Part shown: positions 1 through 5,292 of the stretch, in pieces
Numbering within the stretch: the stretch's first letter is position 1
How the letters are laid out: each line of letters opens with the position of its first letter
NCBI RefSeq assembly: GCF_000159955.1
Contig: NZ_GG695975.1
Location: 174,482-179,794 of the forward strand
Length of the DNA stretch: 5,313 nucleotides
Reading direction: 5' to 3'
Source of the DNA: Paenibacillus sp. oral taxon 786 str. D14
GTDB taxonomy: Bacteria; Bacillota; Bacilli; Paenibacillales; Paenibacillaceae
Translations under genes and position numbers: made by a program
Notes under the pieces: generated by a model
The model's input: the letters and a program-made list of their open reading frames with translations, nothing else
The model's database searches: none
What the model was told of the DNA's origin: nothing

Positions 1-1
1 T

Positions 2-475
2 TATGGATTTATTCGACCGAGAATTGTTATTTCCACCAAAATGCTGGAATGTTTTGATCAAGAAGAAATTACAGCGGTATTGCTACATGAATACGCTCAT
101 CTGAAAAGATTCGATCCTCTTCGTTCGTTAATCATAAATATCATAAAGAATAGTCTTCCTTTTGTACCGATCTTTAAAAAAATGCATCATTTTATTCATG
201 TATGGATGGAGATTGATGCCGATCAATATGCCATGAGACACATGGGGTCACCATATGCTTTGGGCAGTGTATTATATAAATGTGCGAGTTCAAATCATCA
301 ACGATTCCCCATTGGGGTTGGATTTGCGGATGATCCCATCAATTACCGGATACAAAAATTAATTGAACCGAGTTCTCATATCAAAGTTCCAATACTGGAT
401 ATTCCCCCTATGGTTATATCTTTTAGTGTATTCATCACATTTAGTGTCATAATGTTACTTAACGGCTGCACATAA
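2..475 (+). CDS. M56-family (BlaR1-type) membrane zinc metallopeptidase, 3' part only
   Basis: The reading frame is open from the window edge, so the start codon lies upstream; 157 codons are visible. The frame enters as YGFIRPRIVIS, the segment that precedes the zinc site in BlaR1/MecR1-type M56 peptidases, then DQEEITAVLLHEYAH. The HExxH zinc site HEYAH is at 86-100, followed by LKRFDP. EIDAD at 209-223 fits the ExxxD motif that gives the third zinc ligand in M56/M48 gluzincins. INYRIQKL further on resembles the conserved segment after the site. A hydrophobic helix (about 415-463) ends the protein in NGCT. There is no room for a C-terminal penicillin-binding sensor domain like that of BlaR1. 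In this family the protease usually acts with a BlaI/MecI/CopY repressor encoded next to it; that partner would lie upstream and is not seen. The ATG at 41 is inside the conserved domain and is not the true start. Family assignment is firm; substrate and signal are unknown. Confidence 0.85.
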   Translation, partial: YGFIRPRIVISTKMLECFDQEEITAVLLHEYAHLKRFDPLRSLIINIIKNSLPFVPIFKKMHHFIHVWMEIDADQYAMRHMGSPYALGSVLYKCASSNHQRFPIGVGFADDPINYRIQKLIEPSSHIKVPILDIPPMVISFSVFITFSVIMLLNGCT

Positions 476-491
476 AAGCCGTTTTCTTTTT
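461..491 (+). terminator. Rho-independent terminator overlapping the M56 stop codon
   Basis: AACGGCT (461-467) pairs perfectly with AGCCGTT (477-483) across a 9-nt loop and runs into a T-rich tract (TTTTCTTTTT, 482-491). The left arm lies within the last codons of the peptidase gene and the loop holds its TAA. The stem is only 7 bp, so efficiency may be moderate. It separates the peptidase transcript from the asparagine synthetase gene. Confidence 0.7.
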
Positions 492-500
492 CATTTTAAA

Positions 501-515
501 ACTACGTATTGTAGT
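501..515. repeat. Short inverted repeat in the asnB upstream region
   Basis: ACTAC (501-505) and GTAGT (511-515) are inverted repeats around GTATT. The element sits between the upstream terminator and the asnB ribosome binding site and runs into GTATAAAA, where a -10 element could lie (TAGTAT 512-517, with a poor -35 TTTTCA at 488-493 and an 18-nt spacer). It could be a small operator over a promoter, but a 5-bp arm may also arise by chance. No T-box leader fits in this 91-nt gap. Confidence 0.25.
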
Positions 516-552
516 ATAAAAGATGGTCCAATGATTCATATTTAAAAGCGAC

Positions 553-557
553 AGGAG
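553..557 (+). promoter_or_regulatory. Ribosome binding site of asnB
   Basis: AGGAG lies 9 nt before the ATG at 567. It fixes the start that places the catalytic cysteine at residue 2. Confidence 0.85.
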
Positions 558-566
558 AATAGATAC

Positions 567-2447
567 ATGTGTGGAATAGCTGGAATTTTAACGTTTGGAG
601 ATAATTCAGGACCAGAAGTCAGTGCGTTGAGAAGAATGATAAATATGATCCAGCATCGTGGACCAGATCAAACGGGGATTCGCATCTTTGAAAATATAGG
701 ATTGGGCTTTACCCGTCTTTCTATTTTAGGTATTAATGATGGGAATCAGCCTCTTGCTAACGAAGATCGTTCCCTTTGGTTGGTATTTAACGGTGAGATT
801 TATAATTACAAATCATTGAAGAAAGAACTAGAGAGTCTGGGGCATCGATTTAAAACCAATACGGATTCAGAAGTTGTTCTGCATTTGTATGAGGAATATC
901 AAGAACGTTGCCTTGATAAATTAAGAGGCATGTTTGGATTTGCGATTTGGGATCGAAGAGCAAAATCACTATTTATTGTAAGGGATCACTTCGGAATTAA
1001 ACCCATTTACTACTATCAGGATAGCAAACGGCTTATCTTTGCCTCCGAGATCAAAAGTATACTGGCTGCTGGGGGAATTCAGCCGATCATTAATCAAAAA
1101 AGCTTATTACATTATCTAACGTTACAATATGTGCCGCAACCAGAAACTATGTTTCAAGGAATTTGTAAGTTGGAGCCAGGTCATTATCTCAAATTTGATG
1201 AATGGGGTCTCGTTGCTAAAAAAAAGTATTGGGACCCGAAATTTGAGCCGGAGAATCGGCCTCTCGAGACATTTGTAGAAGAAATACGTTACAGTCTTCG
1301 GGATTCGATCAACTTGCATATCCAAAGTGAAGTACCGGTAGGCAGCTTCTTGTCTAGTGGGATTGATTCAACAACTATTACTAGCCATCTTACGGAATGC
1401 AACAAACAGTTGAAAACTTTTTCAGTGGGCTTTGAGGGGGATCAGAATGAGACCATATTCGCAAGAAGAACTGCTGAAGTGCTTAATACGGATCATTATG
1501 ATGAAATCATTTCAGTTGAAAAATTTTTTGAGGATACCTTGAAAGCAGTATGGCACATGGATGAACCGATTGCGGACCCGTCTGCCATTGCCATGTTTCG
1601 ATTGTCCAAGCTAGCAAGATCACAGGTTACTGTTGCATTATCTGGTGAAGGAGCAGATGAATTATTTGGCGGATATCGAATATACCGGGAACCTGGTTCA
1701 CTTAGACCGATTTCTTATTTACCGAAGGAAATCAAAAATAAATTTAGAAAGTATCTTGCACAAATTCCATTTTCCTTTTACGGTAAAAACTATTTAATGC
1801 GAGGGTTTACTTCCCTAGAGGAGCGATTTTTTGGGAATGCCAAAATCTTTAATGAGGATGAAAAGGAACAAATCATGGTCTTTCGGCCTGAACTATTCAA
1901 TATTTGGGAACCAACCACGGAACTTACAAAAGGCATTTATGAAATTAGTAAAAATCTCGATGATGTGACCCGAATGCAATTGATTGACCTTCATTTATGG
2001 TTGCCAGGGAATATTCTCATGAAGGCAGATAAGATGAGTATGGCACATTCTTTAGAGATTCGGGTTCCTTTTTTGGATAAAGAGGTTTTCAATATTGCCC
2101 GAAAAATCCCGGTGAATTATCGCATATCAAAAGACACTACAAAGTTTGTTTTACGTCGGGCCATGGACGGTCTGGTCCCTGATCATGTGTTAAATCGGCC
2201 TAAGCTTGGCTTTCCCGTACCCTTAAGAAAATGGCTTATGACATCTATAGGGGATCACATGCTAGAGCAAATCATAGGTAGTGGGGTAGAGGAATGGTTT
2301 AAACTTAGTCAGGTGAAGGAGATGTTAGATCGGCACCGCAAAGGTTTAGGGGATTACTCCAGAAAGCTCTGGACCATTTATATTTTTTCATTGTGGAAGT
2401 CCCTCTATATTCAGCCCGATTATATGAAAATGGTCATGATAAATTGA
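567..2447 (+). CDS. asnB: Asparagine synthetase (glutamine-hydrolysing), AsnB-like
   Basis: This 626-aa protein is full length for the family (about 600-650 residues in Bacillus AsnB/AsnO). It would transfer glutamine amide nitrogen to a carboxylate activated with ATP, classically aspartate to asparagine, in the cytoplasm. The N-terminal class II amidotransferase domain (about 2-215) begins MCGIAG with nucleophile Cys2, and shows HRGPD (30-34), TRLS (49-52), NGEIYN (75-80) and NTDSE (98-102), matching the glutamine-binding residues Arg, Asn, Glu and Asp. The C-terminal synthetase domain has the pyrophosphate loop SSGIDS (263-268, often SGGxDS elsewhere), DEPIADP (332-338), SGEGADELFGGY (359-370) and RPKLGFP (544-550). 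No disruption is seen. It follows a terminator, and no terminator separates it from the Asp-box gene 83 bp downstream, so readthrough is possible. Related enzymes amidate cell-wall or capsule components (B. subtilis AsnB amidates meso-diaminopimelate), so the acceptor need not be aspartate. Enzyme class is certain; the acceptor and the exact symbol are less so. Confidence 0.93.
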   Translation: MCGIAGILTFGDNSGPEVSALRRMINMIQHRGPDQTGIRIFENIGLGFTRLSILGINDGNQPLANEDRSLWLVFNGEIYNYKSLKKELESLGHRFKTNTDSEVVLHLYEEYQERCLDKLRGMFGFAIWDRRAKSLFIVRDHFGIKPIYYYQDSKRLIFASEIKSILAAGGIQPIINQKSLLHYLTLQYVPQPETMFQGICKLEPGHYLKFDEWGLVAKKKYWDPKFEPENRPLETFVEEIRYSLRDSINLHIQSEVPVGSFLSSGIDSTTITSHLTECNKQLKTFSVGFEGDQNETIFARRTAEVLNTDHYDEIISVEKFFEDTLKAVWHMDEPIADPSAIAMFRLSKLARSQVTVALSGEGADELFGGYRIYREPGSLRPISYLPKEIKNKFRKYLAQIPFSFYGKNYLMRGFTSLEERFFGNAKIFNEDEKEQIMVFRPELFNIWEPTTELTKGIYEISKNLDDVTRMQLIDLHLWLPGNILMKADKMSMAHSLEIRVPFLDKEVFNIARKIPVNYRISKDTTKFVLRRAMDGLVPDHVLNRPKLGFPVPLRKWLMTSIGDHMLEQIIGSGVEEWFKLSQVKEMLDRHRKGLGDYSRKLWTIYIFSLWKSLYIQPDYMKMVMIN

Positions 2448-2485
2448 TTAACTGCCTTGTTCATGCACAAATGGTCTTCACATCG

Positions 2486-2502
2486 GTCATTAATAAAATG
2501 AC
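2486..2502. repeat. Inverted repeat upstream of the Asp-box gene
   Basis: GTCATT (2486-2491) and AATGAC (2497-2502) are perfect inverted repeats around AATAA. The site lies in the 83-bp gap between asnB and the Asp-box gene, 28 nt before the start codon. There is no following T-tract, so it is not a terminator. It could be a small operator or a weak mRNA hairpin. No convincing -35/-10 pair was found here. Confidence 0.3.
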
Positions 2503-2518
2503 ATTCATCATAATGGTT

Positions 2519-2523
2519 AGGAG
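2519..2523 (+). promoter_or_regulatory. Ribosome binding site that decides the Asp-box gene start
   Basis: AGGAG is 7 nt before the ATG at 2531. The in-frame ATG at 2525 would leave a spacer of 1 nt, and the far upstream in-frame ATG at 2393 lies inside asnB with no comparable site. The start is therefore placed at 2531. Confidence 0.8.
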
Positions 2524-2530
2524 AATGAAC

Positions 2531-3445
2531 ATGTTTAGAGTAAAAAAGAAATTTTCTTGGGGATTTGGCTTTTACTTAACAATAGCTTTAGCTTTAATTA
2601 TCATTTTTGCGATATGGGGTGGAACTAAAAAAAGCAAAGAATCAAATTTGGCATCTTTGATTACCGAGTCCAACACGCACCCACACGTCTTTAGTTATGC
2701 ACTCGATGATACAACGGTTTTGATGGGGACACATACAGGTGTATATGAACTTGTTGATCAAAAGTGGCAGAGAACTTTTGAGCCGATTAAAACCAACGAT
2801 GTGATGGGAATCGAAACGGATTTCGAGAATCCTTCAAAAATATATGCCGCAGGTCACGGATTTGTGAAACGATCTGTCGATGGCGGAGATACGTGGGAAA
2901 CGATTGAAAATGGACTTCCTAATCAATCCAAACCCAATGAACCCGATGCGCATTATTTAGTTATGGATCCTGACGATCCGAATCATTTATTTACCTTGTT
3001 GGCAGGTTCGGAGAACAACTTATTTGAAACAAAAGATGGGGGCGAGATATGGCAGAACATAGGCACTCTGCCTGAAGGTGCGTACTCCATTACGGCGCTG
3101 CCGGGAGCTCCTGTTTCCTTTTTGGCAGCCACGGAAACAGGACTTATTCATTACATTGTTAATGAAGGCAAGGTTCAGAACTTGCTCTTAACCAATGAAC
3201 CGGTATATGGGGTGCTTTATTTAGCTAATGGGGAGGTCATCCTTATGTCGGAAAGCGGATTTCTAAAATCAAAAGATTTGAAAGACTGGTCAGACCTTCA
3301 TGTTGATTTAAAAGGTGAAATGCCGCTCGGCATCAAAGCGTCGAAACGTGATCCCAACCGGCTGGTCATTGTGACTGACCGATATTCTGTTTTTGAAAGC
3401 GACAATGGCGGCAGTAGCTGGTCACTGAGAGCAAGTGTTGAATAA
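2531..3445 (+). CDS. Membrane-anchored Asp-box (BNR repeat) protein, putative beta-propeller
   Basis: The protein is 304 aa from the ATG chosen by its ribosome binding site. Three lysines (5-7) precede a single hydrophobic helix (about 10-31), predicting a short inside tail and an extracytoplasmic body. That body carries Asp-box motifs (SxDxGxxW-like): SVDGGDTW (115-122), TKDGGEIW (167-174) and SDNGGSSW (290-297), plus a degenerate SKDLKDW (247-253). Asp boxes mark beta-propeller blades in sialidase-, sortilin- and photosynthesis-assembly-type folds. They are structural, so no enzyme activity follows. The stretch TTVLMGTHTGVYEL near residue 60-75 resembles the first blade of Bacillales proteins that I recall being labelled F510_1955 family glycosylhydrolase; this is from memory. 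No catalytic residues could be identified. The multicopper oxidase begins 121 bp downstream on the same strand and is also exported, which suggests but does not prove a joint role at the cell surface. The domain call is strong; the function is unknown. Confidence 0.85.
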   Translation: MFRVKKKFSWGFGFYLTIALALIIIFAIWGGTKKSKESNLASLITESNTHPHVFSYALDDTTVLMGTHTGVYELVDQKWQRTFEPIKTNDVMGIETDFENPSKIYAAGHGFVKRSVDGGDTWETIENGLPNQSKPNEPDAHYLVMDPDDPNHLFTLLAGSENNLFETKDGGEIWQNIGTLPEGAYSITALPGAPVSFLAATETGLIHYIVNEGKVQNLLLTNEPVYGVLYLANGEVILMSESGFLKSKDLKDWSDLHVDLKGEMPLGIKASKRDPNRLVIVTDRYSVFESDNGGSSWSLRASVE

Positions 3446-3489
3446 ACATATATCTTCTGATCTCTCCTTATTTTTATTATCTATTATTT

Positions 3490-3531
3490 CAAAATTTAGA
3501 TGTCTTCATAAATTCCACACAAATTTTAGAT
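3490..3531. repeat. Pair of 12-bp direct repeats upstream of the multicopper oxidase
   Basis: CAAAATTTAGAT (3490-3501) and CAAATTTTAGAT (3520-3531) match at 11 of 12 positions, and their start points are exactly 30 bp apart, close to three helical turns. They flank the TTCCACACA element, and the second copy ends on the first base of the candidate -10 hexamer. The arrangement fits a dimeric or tandem regulator site over the oxidase promoter. The repeats are AT-rich, so chance similarity cannot be excluded. Confidence 0.45.
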
Positions 3532-3536
3532 ATACT
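3503..3536 (+). promoter_or_regulatory. Candidate regulated promoter of the multicopper oxidase, with TTCCACACA box
   Basis: TATACT (3531-3536) is a good -10 hexamer 30 nt before the ATG. The sequence at the -35 distance (3508-3513, ATAAAT) is poor, as expected for an activator-dependent promoter. Just upstream, 3503-3525 carries TCTTC, then TTCCACACA at 3513-3521. The same 23-bp pattern recurs at 5248-5270 with 19 of 23 positions identical. No terminator is seen between the Asp-box gene and this site, so the oxidase may also receive readthrough. Confidence 0.45.
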
Positions 3537-3554
3537 GTTGGAGATAAAATCAAT

Positions 3555-3560
3555 AGGAGG
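3555..3560 (+). promoter_or_regulatory. Ribosome binding site of the multicopper oxidase
   Basis: A perfect AGGAGG lies 6 nt before the ATG at 3567. It decides the start: upstream in-frame ATGs (from 3435) lack such a site, and only the 3567 start puts a clean lipoprotein signal peptide at the N-terminus. Confidence 0.9.
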
Positions 3561-3566
3561 ATCATT

Positions 3567-5156
3567 ATGAAAGGTAAACTAAAAATTCTACTTGCAGTAG
3601 GTGCTTTTAGTGTCATTGTGGCAGGTTGCGCAAATTCAGACGGTCAAAATGGGATGGAAGGCATGGATCATTCAAAAATGAACATGAGTGATTCTCAACA
3701 GAATACGGATCAAAATAAAGACCAGTCAGGGGAAATCAAATTGACGAAAGTTGCTCCTGTTGCGGATGGAAAAGAATTTACGATTACCGCGCAAACGAGC
3801 AACTTGAAAGTATCGGATGATCTGACGCTGCCTGTGTGGACGTTTAACAATTCGGTGCCGGGTCCACAGATTCGTGTGAAGGTCGGTGATACCGTGAAAA
3901 TCAAATTGAAGAATGAGTTGGAGGAGCCTGTCTCCATACACTGGCATGGTTATCCTGTTCCAAATAATATGGATGGTATTCCGGGGGTAACTCAAGATGC
4001 AGTACCTGCAGGTAAGGAATTCACCTATGAATTTAAAGCGACTGTCCCGGGAACTTATTGGTATCACTCGCACCAAGATAGTGTAAATCAGCTTGATAAG
4101 GGCTTGTATGGTACGTTAATCGTAGAAGATCCCAATGAAAACTATGACCGTGATTATACCCTTGTGCTGGATGAGTGGATGAGCTCAGGCGAGATGGATA
4201 TGAGCAACATGGAAGGCATGGAGGGGATGGATCACAGCCAAATGAACATGGGAGATATGAGTAGCATGACAGAGATGGCTGGGCATGATATGAGCGTGTA
4301 TGACCTGTACACCATGAATGGGAAAACTGGGGATTCGATTGATAAGCTTATCGTGAAGGAAGGGGATAAAGTTCGCATTCGTTTGGTCAATGCGGGCTAC
4401 ATTACGCACACGTTGCATTTACACGGACATGAGTTTAAAGTCATTGCCTCCGATGGGCAACCTGTAAATAGTCCAGCCGTGATCGCCAATCAAGGCATTG
4501 CGATCGCGCCTGGTGAACGCTATGATCTCGAATTTACTGCCAATAACCCCGGATCATGGCTCTTCGAAGAGCATGGAAAAGATGAGCGGGTGAAGAACAT
4601 GCGTGCTGTAATTGAGTATGAGGGCGCAATAGGCAAAACCGATAACTCGAATGCGGATGATGAGCTGCCTAACTTTGATTTAACCAAATACGGCCAACAA
4701 GCGATGTCTAATTTCTCTTTGGATCAAAAGTTTGATCAAGACGTAAAATTAAATCTGAACACAGAAATGAAGGATGGGGAAATGGTCTACACAATCAATG
4801 GAAAGATGTTTCCTGATACCGATTCGATCAAAGTAGATAAAGGGGACAAAGTGAAGGTTACCTTAGTTAATTTGTCTAAAACCGATGATCATCCCATGCA
4901 CTTACACGGTCATTTCTTCCAAGTATTAAGTAAGAACGGTAAACCACTAGAAGGAGCACCTGTGATCAAAGACACGCTTAATGTGAAGCCTGGCGAAGAA
5001 TACGTGGTTGCATTTGAAGCGGATAATCCGGGGGATTGGATGTTCCACTGCCATGATTTACACCATGCGTCCGCAGGGATGGTTACAGACGTGATGTACG
5101 AGGGCTACAAAAGTAATTACACACCTGACCCTACAGTCGGAAATAAGCCAGAATAA
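3567..5156 (+). CDS. Multicopper oxidase lipoprotein (laccase/CopA-like)
   Basis: This 529-aa protein starts with a lipoprotein signal peptide (KGKLK, a hydrophobic core, lipobox VAGC with Cys21), so it should be tethered to the outer face of the cytoplasmic membrane. Three cupredoxin domains follow. All four copper motifs are intact: HWHG (125-128), HSH (167-169), HPMHLHGH (442-449) and HCHDLHHASAGM (494-505). By family rules type 1 copper is held by His442, Cys495, His500 and Met505; type 2 by His125 and His445; type 3 by His127, 167, 169, 447, 494 and 496. Such enzymes couple one-electron substrate oxidation to reduction of O2 to water. Methionine-rich stretches at 30-40 and 210-242 (11 Met in 33 residues) resemble those of PcoA/CopA/CueO copper-tolerance oxidases, so Cu(I) oxidation or binding is the likely role; a laccase or manganese role is possible. 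Domain 2 also has HTLHLHGH (281-288). A strong terminator follows, so the gene ends its transcript. Confidence 0.95.
   Translation: MKGKLKILLAVGAFSVIVAGCANSDGQNGMEGMDHSKMNMSDSQQNTDQNKDQSGEIKLTKVAPVADGKEFTITAQTSNLKVSDDLTLPVWTFNNSVPGPQIRVKVGDTVKIKLKNELEEPVSIHWHGYPVPNNMDGIPGVTQDAVPAGKEFTYEFKATVPGTYWYHSHQDSVNQLDKGLYGTLIVEDPNENYDRDYTLVLDEWMSSGEMDMSNMEGMEGMDHSQMNMGDMSSMTEMAGHDMSVYDLYTMNGKTGDSIDKLIVKEGDKVRIRLVNAGYITHTLHLHGHEFKVIASDGQPVNSPAVIANQGIAIAPGERYDLEFTANNPGSWLFEEHGKDERVKNMRAVIEYEGAIGKTDNSNADDELPNFDLTKYGQQAMSNFSLDQKFDQDVKLNLNTEMKDGEMVYTINGKMFPDTDSIKVDKGDKVKVTLVNLSKTDDHPMHLHGHFFQVLSKNGKPLEGAPVIKDTLNVKPGEEYVVAFEADNPGDWMFHCHDLHHASAGMVTDVMYEGYKSNYTPDPTVGNKPE
3651..3686 (+). repeat. Met-rich motif, copy 1, near the mature N-terminus of the oxidase
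   Basis: This codes for GMEGMDHSKMNM (residues 29-40), just after the lipidated Cys21. The same 12-residue motif with one change (K to Q) recurs at 4215-4250. The DNA copies match at 28 of 36 bases, and the serine is TCA in one and AGC in the other. Met and His side chains of this type bind Cu(I) in copper-tolerance proteins. Confidence 0.8.
4191..4295 (+). repeat. Met-rich insertion in the oxidase, including motif copy 2
   Basis: Residues 209-243 form a low-complexity stretch of Met, Gly, Asp, Ser and Glu with two His. It holds 11 methionines in 33 residues, and GMEGMDHSQMNM at 4215-4250 repeats the N-terminal motif. It lies between cupredoxin domains 1 and 2, whereas the Met-rich segment of E. 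coli CueO lies within its third domain, near the type 1 copper. Confidence 0.85.
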
Positions 5157-5164
5157 TTTAACAG

Positions 5165-5198
5165 ACTCCTGCAGCGATCAGTCGTTGCAGGAGTTTTT
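5165..5198 (+). terminator. Strong Rho-independent terminator after the multicopper oxidase
   Basis: ACTCCTGCAGCGA (5165-5177) pairs with TCGTTGCAGGAGT (5182-5194) as a 13-bp stem with one G-U pair and a 4-nt loop (TCAG). It runs into TTTTTG and a further TTT. It begins 8 nt after the oxidase stop codon and marks the end of that transcript. Confidence 0.95.
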
Positions 5199-5247
5199 GT
5201 TTCAACTCTTCTCTATGTCTATCGACAAAACTCGCTTCTATTTTTCA

Positions 5248-5292
5248 TCTTCTTACTTTCCACACAGATTCTCAACATTTTCCATGTACAAT
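5248..5292 (+). promoter_or_regulatory. Second TTCCACACA box and candidate promoter of the next gene
   Basis: Positions 5248-5270 match the box upstream of the oxidase at 19 of 23 bases, with TTCCACACA at 5258-5266. The TTC-starting units TTCCACA (5258), TTCTCAA (5269) and TTCCATG (5280) follow each other at exactly 11-bp steps, the spacing used by PhoP/OmpR-type response regulators. TACAAT (5287-5292) could be a -10 hexamer. From box start to -10 is 29 bp here and 18 bp at the oxidase, a difference of 11 bp, about one helical turn. The rest of 5199-5313 holds no other gene or repeat that I can see. Confidence 0.4.

Noticed and set aside
476..566. Asparagine T-box or other riboswitch leader ahead of asnB
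   Set aside because: The gap is 91 nt, part of it terminator, with no T-box sequence or antiterminator structure.
565..572. CopY-type operator (TACAnnTGTA) at TACATGTG, and similar TACA words near 5287
   Set aside because: The second half-site is incomplete in each case, and the first overlaps the asnB start codon.
1122..1325. 67-codon open frame on the minus strand inside asnB
   Set aside because: It lies wholly within a well-supported gene, shows no recognisable domain and is best read as a shadow frame.
2475..2514. A third TTCCACACA-type box or promoter ahead of the Asp-box gene (TCTTCACATCGG; TAAAAT; CATAAT)
   Set aside because: After TCTTCA the match to the box is lost, and neither -10-like hexamer has a fitting -35; CATAAT would start transcription on the ribosome site.
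2393..2530. Upstream extension of the Asp-box gene to an ATG at 2393
   Set aside because: It would overlap the end of asnB, lacks a ribosome site and would put about 46 extra residues before the membrane helix. The AGGAG at 2519 supports 2531.
3435..3566. Upstream extension of the oxidase gene to an ATG at 3435
   Set aside because: It would run through the promoter-like region and bury the lipoprotein signal peptide 44 residues in. AGGAGG at 3555 supports 3567.
3710..4418. Three minus-strand open frames (3710-3937, 3726-4076, 4185-4418) inside the oxidase gene
   Set aside because: They overlap the oxidase coding sequence with its intact copper motifs; the His-rich one is just the antisense of the Met codons (CAT). 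No ribosome sites or domains.
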